Origin: Edaphochlamys debaryana
Lineage: Eukaryota; Chlorophyta; Chlorophyceae; Chlamydomonadales
DNA length: 64,000 nucleotides
NCBI GenBank assembly: GCA_016858145.1
Contig: JAEHOE010000035.1
Location: forward strand, 558,001-622,000
Direction of reading: 5' to 3'
Notes under the pieces: model-generated
What the model was told of the DNA's origin: nothing
Databases searched by the model: none
Seen by the model: the letters and a program-made list of their open reading frames with translations, nothing else
Shown here: positions 25,639 through 36,213 of the stretch, piece after piece
How positions within the stretch are numbered: the first letter of the stretch is position 1
Layout: each line of letters starts with the position of its first letter
Translations under genes and position numbers: made by a program

Positions 25639-28600
25639 ATGGCGCCCATGAAGCTGCTGGTTCTGGTGCCCTTGCTCCTGGGCTGTCTCCATACAGGCAC
25701 GGCTCAGCGTGAGTAAACATGGCTGGCTTGGGCCGGGCTGCGCAGGCTGGCGACGATGCTGGCCGCCTAGGCGTCCTGGGTTACACAGAGAGTGACGCGA
25801 GCCCACAGCAGCAGCCCTTGAGACGCATATAATAACACGTAAGATGTGAAGGCAGGCAGTATCTCTGCGGAGGGCGGTGACTGGTCAGATACTGTTTAGA
25901 CCGAATGCCTTGTCGCTCCCTACCTCGCGCCGCCGTGCGAGCTTGCTACAATGCATACGCCGTGTTGTCCATTTGCGGACTGTGACGTGTGCGGCTCGGC
26001 GTTCTCGGGGGGCGCCCGACGGCTCCAACTGACACGCGGTCGGCCACGGTCGGCCCCTGCGTGGGGGCGGAACCCTCTCAGCACTCTCAGCTGACCTCGC
26101 AATCCCGTATCCGCTAAGGCCTCGGGGGATGAGGGTTTCGCAGAGGTTCCACCGTGAGGATTTCCTCTGGGGGTTTGCTGGTGCCAGAGGGTCCTGGTCC
26201 CTGCCTAGCGCACAGGCTCTTTCATATTGCCGTGGCCAGCCAGCCCTACCTGGCCAGGGCACTGCACCAGCAGCGTGGTGCAGCAGGACCTCAGCACGCT
26301 TGGGGCGGGCATCCCGCCGCGTCAGCTCTAACCACTGCACTGCGTACACTGCGCCGCATTGCGCTTTATTTCGCCGCTGAGCCAGGAGACAGGACCGTGA
26401 GGGGCGAGCGCGGGGAGCAGGCGCGGGGGCCAGCCTTGATGTACTTGATGTGGGAATGCCGGGGAATGGAGGGAGGAGGGTGGGGTGGTCGATCGCGTGC
26501 CTCGCCACCTCGCAATGCGGCGGTATCCGCCTAGGCCTAGGTAGCTAGGGGGATAAGGAATTCGCGGAGGATCCCACCGTCTGTAACAAGAGGTATTGTG
26601 CACTTGGATACCTGGGCGACGTCCCTTACACTCTCCCCCGCCTGATAGGTAAAGCCCTCGAGAGCCCCCCGCACGCCGTAGCACAGATGCATGTCACATA
26701 GCAGACAGGCGAGGGACTTCCACTGTTGCCCCGACAGGAAGCGTGATCGCGTCTCGGGTTCCACCGTCAGGACCGACGAGGCGAGTGCGTCATCCCTCTT
26801 GTGCGCCAGTCCGGGATCGAACCAGGGACTGCCGTGGATGCCCGGCGCACCGAACAGTCCTAGCTGCTCGCACCACTGTAACAAGAGGTATTGTGCACTT
26901 GGATGCCTGGGCGACGTCCCTTTCACCGTCCCCGGTACACAGACTCTCTCTAGCAGACCAGCCAGCCCCGGCTAGGGCACTGGACCAGCAGCGCTATCCC
27001 CGTCGTCGTCGCATGAATGGGGGGCCAGCCGGGGTGCTCGGCTTTGCGGAGTGTCAGCCCCCCCATGCCCGTTGTCCCAACCTACCGCTGTCAGTACGAT
27101 TCTGACAGATCCGTCCCCCCGCCCGTGCCCTTTTTCCCAACCGCAGTCAGTGCCCTAACTTCTGCTAACTACAATAATTTTGTGAGCACCTACACCATTG
27201 CGACTGGCACCTGGTGAGCCAGCAGAAGGCGTGCGTAGGGTATCTAAGTGCAATTGGAGTGCAGAGTGCAATAGCTTGGAATGCAGAGAGGTGAGACCCA
27301 ACTCAACTGTCAGCACTTGCGTCTTGATCCCTTGCCCAATGTCGTTCGGTGTACTCCAGGGGAGACTGGCGCGGCTGGTACGGGTGCGCGTCAGGCAACA
27401 GACTGACTTACATCACCGGCCTCCAGCTCCGGTTCTTGGGTGACCAAGGTTTTTTGTGAGTTTCAGGGATGCCGCATGCATGTATGTGTATGGGCGAAGA
27501 GCTGTTCGTGTATGCGCGCCTGGGCGAGTTTTCGCGGTGCCTGAAGTCAAAAGCCCGTTCATCCCGTCCACCCCCAGTGGCGATGACAGCGCCCTCAACG
27601 GCGTCAACGTCCAATGCGTCTCGGGCAGCCAAGTTCTGGTTTGGAATGGCGACTTCGGTGGTTGGTCGGGCATGAGCACATGTGACCCTGGAGGGTGCGT
27701 GGGCGGGCCTATCGAGCACGCACATACATACTTCCAGCCACGTACGCTCGCCGCTACTGCCCCATGTTCATCAACGCTCACGCCCTGCTACCATGCATTC
27801 CGCCCTCCCTCTCTCTACTCCCTCCACCATCCACGCCTGACCATAGCTACGTCACTGGAGTAGACTTCAGATTGGAGGGCAACCAGGGCGGCGGAGATGA
27901 CACGGCCGGAAACAGCGTACGCTTTTTTTGCAACAAAGTGAACAATGCGCAGAAAATGCTCAACCCGAATGACGGCATCTGGGGAGGGTGAGCGCGGGCG
28001 GGCTCGCACAAATAGCCCCAACCCTATTACCAGCCTGCTGCCTGCCGTCTAGAGGAGATCACCTCTCCGCCCCGCCCCCGCCCTCCCCCATGGGCTCTCT
28101 TATGCTTCGCAGCTTTGTGGGCCAGCAAAACTGCCCCTCGGGCCAGTTCATCTGCGCACTGAATGTGAGAGGCCGCTCCTGACTAGGTCGGCGTGCGAGG
28201 CGTGTCGCGCTACTGATTGCGTACGCCCTACATTCACTCTCGGCTTTTTTTGATTGGCCTGACAGGTTCGGTACGAGAATCCCTCTGCCGACAACACTGG
28301 TATCAACGGACTGCAGTATGCATGCTGCACGATACCATCACCTCCGCCGCCCCCCAGCCCGCGGCCACCAAACCCCCCACCCCCCAGCCCGCCCCCTCGG
28401 CCACCGCCGCCCAGCCCACCGCCGAGCCCGCCCCCGCCGCCCCCCAGCCCGCGCCCGCCTTCCCCGCCGCCACCACCCTCGCCGCCCCCTTCGCCGCCTT
28501 CGCCGTTCCCACCAGTGCCGCTCTCCCCGCCGCCCTCACCCCCTTCACCGCCCCTTGCGCCATCCATCGTTGGCCTGAACGGTGCGTGTACCCAACAGCT

Positions 28601-31600
28601 ACAGACCGGCGCTTCTGCAGCTCACCCTGTAACTAACTGCAAAGAAGGGGTTTAACCAACCTAACCATGTCCTGAACCAACCCCACGGCCCTCCGCTACC
28701 GCCCTGCCTGTCCCCGCCACACACACACCCCAGGCATGGCCACGGTCCTGCCCCCCGACCTGCAGCCCGAGTGCGCGCACTTCGACTCGAACACGGGTGT
28801 GCTCATGTCGCGCCTGGACAACCGCGAGGCAACGACGTGGCTGGACGTCAAGGTGGGGTGCTACGGGGCGCGTGCCCACGGCGGGCGGGAGGGCGGGCAG
28901 GAAGCCCTAGCCACACGGCTTCCCTAAATGACTTCCCCTCTTCTAATCCCTCACCTCTCCGCGTTTTCCTCCCCGCTGCACGCACGCCGCTCCCTGCAGT
29001 ACGGCTCGGGTCGGGACCAGGCCATGGCGTTTGTGGACGTGGACGGCTCTGGCGTCGCCACGTACAGCGGCGGGGTCCTGGAGCTGAGCTCCACGGCCGG
29101 CGTCGTGACGAGCGACCTGCCCAACTGGAGTGCGGACCCGGGAGCAGCGTTCACCATTGTTGTGATTCAGGCCCTTAAGGCGTATACCGTTGACTGGAGC
29201 GCCAACTACCTGGTGGCCGAGCTGAGCTGCATGACGGGCCCCAGCACCAGCGGGTTATTGTTCGGGACCCGGGAGTCCTTCATCTCTGGACCCGAGTCCT
29301 GGGCATCCTCCTTCCGCACCTCCAAGCCTGTGCCTGTGGAGCCGGGATGGACCCTCCACGCGTTTGTCAGGAAGCCCGGTGGCACTGCCGGGGAGTACTA
29401 CTACGGAGGGGCACTCGGCGGCATCACGCTGCGCGAGAAGGTCTCCGGCCAAATCCCCTTTTCGGTGGGGCCGGACCGCTTCACCGTGGGGACGTCCCGG
29501 TGCATGGCATCGGCCAAGAGCCGCACACAGCTGGGCGCAGTCCTGGTGTACAACCGGGCCCTCCGGGTGACGGACCTGAAGCGCATCCACGAGGCCTACG
29601 CGCCCCGCTTCAGGTGGACCAGCCAAGGTGCGTGGGCCGCGGTAACCATTATTTCTTGCGGGGAAGTATCCACCTAACAAAGCGGGGTATGTAATAGGCA
29701 TCCACATAGGAAAGAAAGCGGGGTACCCGTTGAAAAGCCGGATTATTGTTCCTGGCTGGAACTCCTTCCATCCGACGCAGCCTGCTGACCCCCGCCCCGC
29801 CCCTTCCCTCCCCCGATTGCTTGCTGTTGCGTGGGCGCAGCGGGCGGAAGCCTTGTGTGCACATCTGGCATCGACGTGCGCGGCACGCCTATCGGGGACA
29901 ACGTTCCAGCGTCCAGCGCCACGGACTGCCAGGCACAGTGCAATGCGAACACGACATGCGAGTTCAGCGTCTTCCAGCAGAGCACGGGACTATGTGAGTT
30001 CTACGGATACCGGGATTCCAGGGATCGATGGAGCTTTTGAAAGCTTGATGATAAGACCCCGCCACGCAACCCCATAATTTAAACACCTTTCATACGTGCA
30101 CTCCTTGCGGTTGAGCCTTACCATCCACCTACCCTGCTGCGTGCCTGCCCCAGGCTCGCTGCGCACCAACGCCCTCGCAGGATCCGTTGGCAGCAATGGT
30201 GCGGACCCCAGCGCCACAACTTGCTTCAGCCGTCCCAACTACGGAGATTACTACTGCGTGCCTTTGTGGTGAGGCAGTTAGCGTTGGAACAATTTCTTGC
30301 ACGCATGTCCTACGCGTGGGAAGGAGCAGTTCTGCAAGAGACCCACGGCTTCCCGTCTATCTGCCTGCCAAGCAAGTAAGCCTGATGACACCCGCCTCTG
30401 CACGTATGATCTGCCGCCGGCTGCAGGGACATCATGGGTACCAACATGGCTGTCATACAGACTATGGACAAGCTGACGTGCTTGGCGCTTTGTGACGATT
30501 CCACTGAGTGCCAGTGAGCGAGACTGCATGTAGCAAGCAAGCAAGCTACCAGCTGCCGTTTGATTGTTATCCTAGCAAGCAGTCAGCGGGACATGCGCAT
30601 GGGGTTTGTTCCGGGTCCATATCCCAGCCCAGGCTGTGATACCCTTAAGGCCACACGCTTGCGCTATAATAATGCATGAGGTGCTATTTTATTCCGTTAC
30701 CGATGAACCTTCCTTCCCCGTCTCTTGTTGCCCCATCAGGGCTACCGTGATGACCTCATTTGTGGCGGATTGCGCCCCGAGGAAAGATATGTTCATCGGA
30801 CCCCACGGCAGTACGGCATTCCGCAACGACCTGGGCGCTAACTTTGAGAGCTGCATAAAGGCGCGGGCCTACTGTGAGTCCGTATGGGTACTTTCCTCTT
30901 GGAAATGCCTAGGCTGGTGGCTGGTGGCGGTTTAGTCAGGTTTTGGGCGTGACCTGGCCCTCGCTTTTTGAACATTAGATTTCGCCCATGCACCGGATTG
31001 CTGGTACATACCTGTGCGTCATGTATGACTTCCCCTGGCCCGTGCAGCCAGTGCAGCCAAGAAGACTGAGTGCGGCAAGTGGTCGAAGGGAGGCCCCGGG
31101 GAGACAAAGCTGCAAATCGACTGCGGTGGGTCCAACTTTCGGGTATTTGGGGTGGCTGGGTCCCCACTCAGCACGACAGCGTGCAGGTCGGAGAAAGCCA
31201 CACACCAGCAGATTCTAGGCGGGACGGATGGAATAGTGATCACAGTACCGGCATACCGCTGGCATGCAGGCCTGCTGGCCCAGATCGCGTTGCCTCTTGA
31301 TTCTGCTACGTGTCCATTAGCTACCAACTTCCTCCATACCTTGCATCCATGCAATTCATGTAATTCATGCCACCATGCAGACGGCGACGGGCTGCTGGAC
31401 GCTGTTCTGTTTGACACCACCGGGGCCCGAGGGGTGGCCCTCAGCTCGAGGAACTGCAGCACGGCGGACGCTGACACGGGCTATCCCAATGCGCTGGCGT
31501 TCACCTGCCCAGCAGTGTTCAACGCATTTTGCGCCAAGCCCGCAGGCGATTGGTGCCCGAGCGGGCAGACCTTGCAGCTCGACTGCGGTGGGTCGGGGGT

Positions 31601-32643
31601 TTTCAGTGGGATGGCTGTATCTGTGCCTTGTACGACAGCTCTCGTACCCGCTGCGTGCTTGCAGATGGCGACGGCCCCAAGGACCTGGCCTGTATCTTAG
31701 GAAACAACACTACTAGTCCATTGGTGGTCCGCTCAGGGCTCGGCTGCTCGCTGAGCGCAGCAGACTCGTACTGCCCGCCCCTCACTGCAAACAGTAAGCC
31801 ATCAAGTCTTTTTCTGCAGAGTTTATCTAATTGTGCAGAAGGGCAGCACACCGCCTCTCGGTTATGGGCCCCAACTCCTCTCATTAACCCGTTTACCCTC
31901 GCCGCCCCCCGCAGCCTCCTGCCCCTACCCGTCGGGCTCGCTCTGCAGCCAGGGGCGCATCCTCAGCGTTGACTGCGGTGGGTCTCGGGCCGGGCAGCAG
32001 TCCGGGGCATGACGACGTAGGACCAGTGCGTGGTGGCTGTAAGGGTGGGCAAGCATGGAATGGTTTTCATGCACAATGCGGCCTTGCCTATGAAAATCAG
32101 GAAGCATACCACAATTCGCCTGCCCCCCTGCCCCCCTGCCCCCCTGCCCCCCTGCCCGCCTGCCCCCCTGCCCCCCTGCCCCCCTGCCCCCCTGCCCCCC
32201 TGCCCCCCTGCCCCCCTGCCCCCCTGCCCCCCTGCCCCCCTGCCCCCCTGCCCCCCTGCCCCCCTGCCCCCCTGCCCCCCTGCCCCCTGCCCCCCTGCCC
32301 CCCTGCCCCCCTGCCCCCCTGCCCCCCTGCCCCCCTGCCCCCTGCCCCCCTGCCCCCCTGCCCCCCTGCCCCCTGCCCCCCTGCCCCCCTGCCCCCCTGC
32401 CCCCCTGCCCCCCTGCCCCCCTGCCCCCCTGCCCCCCTGCCCCCCTGCCCATGCCCAGACGGCGACGGCGTCAAGGACTGGGTGTGCCAGGGCGACAGCG
32501 GGCAGCGGGGGGTCATTGCGTCCAGGAAGAACTGCAACGCAGCCAACGCAGCCAGCGGCTTCCCGGCGGCTCCCGACAGCGCCTGCCCCATCCTCTTCGG
32601 TTATGAGACGTTCCGGCCTCCACCCCCAGCGCCTGCGGCTTGA
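25639..32643 (+). CDS. Secreted VMO-I / Ser-Pro / LamG-like / PAN-like / DGDG-repeat protein (plus-strand paralogue)
   Basis: Eighteen exons total 2757 nt (918 aa): 25639-25708, 27147-27213, 27360-27455, 27578-27694, 27847-27987, 28113-28164, 28266-28581, 28734-28852, 29000-29627, 29841-29993, 30154-30268, 30427-30513, 30740-30873, 31048-31125, 31381-31587, 31665-31793, 31915-31977, 32459-32643. Exon 1 encodes the signal peptide MAPMKLLVLVPLLLGCLHTG. Next comes a VMO-I-like domain (vitelline membrane outer layer protein I family) with its threefold pattern of W-G-x-W, C and GDDSALNG-type motifs. A Pro/Ser hinge follows (exon 7), then a LamG/concanavalin-like domain (exons 8-9), then Cys-rich PAN/apple-like modules (QAQCNANTTCEFSVFQQ; TCLALCDD). 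The C-terminus alternates Cys exons with DGDGLLD, DGDGPKD and DGDGVKD exons. It is probably a cell-wall or matrix glycoprotein binding sugars or proteins; that is inference. The intact partner is on the opposite strand at 36214-44282. Confidence 0.87.
26098..27000. repeat. Degenerate repeat cluster in intron 1 of the plus-strand VMO gene
   Basis: Segments recur in the same order: one around GTATCCGC...AGGCCT...TTCGC.GAGG (near 26105 and 26525), a 52-bp block beginning TAACAAGAGGTATTGTGCAC (26582 and 26878), and one around AGGGCACTG.ACCAGCAGCG (near 26258 and 26972). This suggests intron growth by insertion or duplication of a short repeat family. Family unknown. Confidence 0.6.
32119..32450 (+). 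repeat. 8-bp intronic minisatellite (TGCCCCCC)n, long allele
   Basis: About 41 copies of TGCCCCCC, a few with one C fewer, form the end of the last intron of the plus-strand VMO gene and run into its 3' splice site (TGCCCAG|ACGG). The tract thus doubles as a very long polypyrimidine tract. The inverted paralogue carries a tract less than half as long at 36411-36552. Confidence 0.95.
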
Positions 32644-33361
32644 CCGGACCGGCGGGTGGCGCTTGATTGGCGTACTCGTTTGATAGAGTCATGTATGGGT
32701 GCTGGGCACGCATTCTTACCCTTCGGTCTCCAGCGTTTCTTGGGCCCTTGCTTGGGCAGAGGTTGAGGCAAACCTCCTTTTCCATGTGCTGGACGGAAGG
32801 CTTGCGGCACACAAACGATAGATCGGATAATCGAGCTGGGCAACGTGTGTCTAGTTACCTAGCGGAGGAGGGTTGGTTGGCGGTTTGGTCACACCGCTGG
32901 TCGGGGCCGAGCGGGATAGTCAACTGGCTGGTGTTACATGCTTGAGTGGCGGCTTCAGGCCAGAGATGCAACAACTGAACCTGGTGTGTAGCTGGCGCGT
33001 TGACTGTTGGGGCGCGCTGCGCGGTGGTCGTTGGCCCAGCTTATGACGGCTGCAATTATTTTCATGGATTGTGATCAAATGCAGGGGTTACTTGGCATGG
33101 GAGCGTCCAGGTTGTGCTTGGGAAGGAGTCGGAGTTGGCGGAGACACTTGGGGTAAACCTACTTGCGTAGGACCGCCAGGGACCGTCCTGGAAACGTGCA
33201 TGATGCGAGAGGCCGGATAGAGACTCCACAGTACAGCAGCACAGCGCTTTCTTAGCGGCGGCATTGGGGGGCCCCTCGCATCACGTGCTCATCCAGGACG
33301 GGCCCCATTCAATGAGGTTATGGTTTTGTTGCGGTTGGGTGGTCCAGGGGCATAACTGTTT

Positions 33362-34042
33362 GTGGCGGGAGCAAAACCTTCGTCCCTACCCCTCCTGCGC
33401 GGCCTCCCTCTGTTTATGGTTTTTGCTGGCATGTACGGCACAGACACGGCATCAGCAGAAGCAGTGGCAAGTCTGAAAGCGGTTTGGCCGAGGTTGTGGG
33501 GCATTCAGTGGGATCCGGGCAATAAAGAGCCCTTGTGGAGGCTGGCGATGGATGGCTTCCCGGGATTTGGCATGCACCGGAGCCAGTTAGGAACTGAGAA
33601 CGTGGCGAGGTGTCCGTGTGGGCGGGCCATGGAGCAAGGCGATCGGCTCCACCATTTCTGGTATTGTCCAGCCGCTGTGGCTGTTCGTATGCGCCTCAGT
33701 CATGGTATTGGCAGGGCGGTGAAACGACACGAGGTGTGGCTTGCTGTGCCCCCAGAGGGCACCGGGATTCATGCGCGAGTGTGGGACGTGGTGTGTCTGG
33801 CCGCGATATGCGCGATGGACCGGGCCAGAAGGTACAAGTATGCGCACAGGGACGCTCAGGACCACTCCTTGATGATGGCACAGGCTTTAGCAGTAGCACG
33901 AGGCGAGTTTGAGGGCCGTTTGCAGTGTTTTGCGGAGGTTGGGCTCACGCACAGGGGCTGGGATGAGGTCCCAACCGACCACCCTTTCCTAGCGGCCAGG
34001 GCGGACGGATCAGTGCAGTATGCAGGCCCGGACGCCCCTTGA
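33362..34042 (+). pseudogene. C-terminal fragment of a LINE-type ORF2 protein
   Basis: The 226-codon frame contains CPCGRAMEQGDRLHHFWYC, a Cys-Cys-His-His-Cys arrangement seen near the C-terminus of many non-LTR retrotransposon proteins, followed by a helical Arg-rich tail. A stop codon lies just upstream in frame and no reverse transcriptase motif precedes it. I read it as the last part of an inactivated element. It cannot be a complete enzyme. Confidence 0.5.
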
Positions 34043-34057
34043 TGGAGGCGGGGCACA

Positions 34058-34094
34058 CCCTGCGGCGCATAACAAACGGGAGGGAGCCGCAGGG
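34058..34094 (+). repeat. Retroelement 3' hairpin, copy 1
   Basis: CCCTGCGGC pairs with GCCGCAGGG (9 bp) around a 19-nt loop, GCATAACAAACGGGAGGGA. It starts 15 nt after the end of the retroelement ORF. Confidence 0.8.
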
Positions 34095-34106
34095 GGGGGG
34101 GGGTTC

Positions 34107-34145
34107 GCCCGGCGGCGCATAACAAACGGGAGGGAGCCGCAGGGC
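34107..34145 (+). repeat. Retroelement 3' hairpin, copy 2
   Basis: It has the same 19-nt loop as copy 1. The stem is GCCC-G-GCGGC against GCCGC-A-GGGC: ten positions with one internal G/A mismatch, and one base pair longer at the base. Confidence 0.75.
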
Positions 34146-34216
34146 AGGGGCGGGGACCGGGTGAGCTACACGTGGCGTTTGATGGGATGTGCACCTTGCG
34201 GAAAGGGGACATAGTC

Positions 34217-34253
34217 CTCTGCGGCGCATAACAAACGGGAGGGAGCCGCAGAG
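34217..34253 (+). repeat. Retroelement 3' hairpin, copy 3
   Basis: It has the same 19-nt loop. The stem is CTCTGCGGC against GCCGCAGAG. Relative to copy 1 the second pair changed from C-G to T-A on both arms, so pairing is preserved by a double change. Confidence 0.8.
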
Positions 34254-34461
34254 TGGGAGTGAATGTGGGGTCGGGAGAGCCAGGATCGAGAGGTGTACGG
34301 CCAACAGTGTGAGCACATGATGAACGGTGAACGGTTACTGGTAGGAGGCGCGGCCGAGGAGGGGCCATCGATACACGTTGAGCATGGTCATTGCGTGCCA
34401 AGGACTAAGGTGGGACCTGAGTGTGGTCAGTGCAAGTTATGACAGGGACTTGCGTTCTGGC

Positions 34462-35178
34462 TTGCAGGGGGCAAGCCCGTGAGGTGGGTCGCTTGGCCCC
34501 AGCGTTCAGCGCTGTGACCCCAGGGGGGTCCTTCATTGTAAACACCGAGGACTGGCATGTGTTGTGTCCCGGCGCTGCGCCCCACACCAGGCTCACTTTT
34601 TCCTGTGGCCTGCTCGTGTCTTGGGTCCTCAGGGGATAATGGTTGATGGACATGGGCGCGGCCCCAGCAGACCGGATGGACGCAGGAGGTAGCAGTACCG
34701 GTAATCGGCTTCGGCAGTGAAAGTACGTGACAAGTCCGGGAGGGCGGGGGGAGCTGACGTGTCCTTGCACGGCGGTATGAGACAACTTCTATCTGCGCGT
34801 TGGATGCCCTCATGCAACGTGCCTGCGGCCCGAGAACACGCACAACGTATTGTAACACATCATTCTTGCTGCGCACTCGCTCAATAATCAGCGGCACTGA
34901 GTGCCGCCGTCCAGTTGCAGCCGTTTTGCATCGGATTCCGCATGCATGCCCATGACCTCGTTTTGTTAATAATCTCTTCACAGCCCTCTGCTGGCCCATC
35001 CATGTGGCTGGCGAGGGTACCGTAGCTGAAGCCCTGGAGCAGCCATTAGGCAACAGCACGCACTGCGGGCAACGTCCTAGGTGTTACAATGAAGGACCCC
35101 CCTCGCTGGGGTCACATAGCTGAACGCTGGCTGGGGCCAACCGACCGACCCAGCCATCTCACGGGCTTGCCCCCGCAA
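34462..35178. mobile_element. Short element bounded by inverted repeats (MITE-like)
   Basis: The segment 34462-34544 (TTGCAGGGGGCAAGCCCGTGAG onward to TTCATTGTAA) is matched by the reverse complement of 35083-35178, with small gaps. These arms of about 80-95 bp face each other around about 540 bp with no recognisable coding sequence. This is the shape of a non-autonomous DNA transposon. I did not find a clear target-site duplication, so an inverted duplication of other origin remains possible. Confidence 0.5.
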
Positions 35179-36213
35179 CTGTCGCGACTCGCACTGACCT
35201 CTCTCACGTCACATCATAGCTCAAGGCATGCTTTGACCATTATCAGCTTGACTCAGAGGCCCCACCTCGGCCACACGTCCGTCCCTTGCCGTACACCTTC
35301 ATTTCGCGGGTGGCCCCCGCGGGGCGGCCGCCCCTGGCCCCACCGCGGGCATCCAGAGGATCGACAGACTCTGCCACGCACACCGGCCAGATATATAGGC
35401 CACAAAGCCCTTGGGTGTCACACGAACGAGCCCACTGCGCACACTGCAAAGACCACCAGATACGGCCATATGCATGGACCGGGTGGTCCTGCAAAGACAA
35501 GTCCGCCCCAATACATGGGCTTTTATTTCGCTTGACCACCCTAATATCAACGTCGCCTGCTTGGATTCTAAATTAATATCTGAGCCACGCACAGGCGTCA
35601 TGCATTGCCCACCGCCAAGACCTTGCTGCGTAGTGAAACAAACATAAATGAACCCAACTCACGTCCACTCTCCGGGAGTACCGGGACCCACACCACCATG
35701 TACAAGCCTATTAACCAGGCGGCTAGCTCCACTTCACAGATCCGGATTGGAGCTGGTAATATGCGAGCATCCAACAAGCGCTTGTGTGGGGATAGGTACC
35801 ACAAGGACACCACTAGGTAGGGCTGGCAGCCGGATAACCGGCAAGACCCAAGCAAGCGAGGACTCAACAATGTTTACGAAATGATTGAGTGCACCACCAT
35901 GCCGCTTCAGAGCAAGCCTGTGGACCCCCTCCATCCCGCCGCCTCCTGCCGCCGTGCATGAAGCTTGGTTCACACTCACCAGCGGCTAGACTCATGCCTT
36001 GTAAGGTGAATGCACAGACCATGTACCACGCGCCGCCCCCTCATGCGGACGAGTGGTCTGATGGGATTAGGTTGGCAACTAAGCCTGTGCGCCCCTCGCC
36101 CCTGCAGATCCAAAGCTGACGTCTGGCTACAGGTGCTGCAGGTGCTGCAGGTGCTGCAGGTGTTAATGTTACGCGGTGCACAACTGCTGGCGAAGACAAT
36201 TCTTTGCGTCCAG

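Larger units (their letters stand above)
33080..34300 (+). mobile_element. Decayed 3' end of a non-LTR (LINE-type) retrotransposon
   Basis: An open frame at 33362-34042 ends with a Cys/His motif typical of the C-terminus of non-LTR element ORF2 proteins, and a short G-rich 3' region with three copies of a hairpin follows. Upstream, at about 33080-33250, another frame gives protein-like sequence (QVVLGKESELAETLGVN) broken by several stops, which fits a coding region ruined by frameshifts. No reverse transcriptase core is left in the window, so the element is 5' truncated. Edges are approximate. Confidence 0.55.
32644..36213. other. Spacer between the two convergent VMO paralogues
   Basis: This 3.6 kb holds no intact gene. 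It carries a decayed non-LTR retrotransposon end (about 33080-34300) with three hairpins, and an inverted-repeat-bounded element (34462-35178). The rest (32644-33080 and 35180-36213) has no motif I recognise. No TGTAA signal lies close behind either flanking stop codon, so the poly(A) sites of both genes are unclear. Confidence 0.65.

Noticed and set aside
26740..26905. Minus-strand GGTTCGATCCC, a good Pol III B-box, suggesting a tRNA gene or tRNA-derived SINE
   Set aside because: No matching acceptor stem or convincing A-box at the right distance, so a tRNA fold cannot be made; possibly a SINE relic but unsupported.
31969..32643. Long plus-strand frame encoding PPCPPAPL repeats, and matching minus-strand Gly-rich frames
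   Set aside because: It is the intronic (TGCCCCCC)n minisatellite read through; real splice sites and the paralogue show it is intron.
34063..34253. Three near-identical short repeats considered as a CRISPR-like array
   Set aside because: Only three copies, unequal spacing, eukaryotic context and no cas genes; they are hairpins of a retroelement 3' end.
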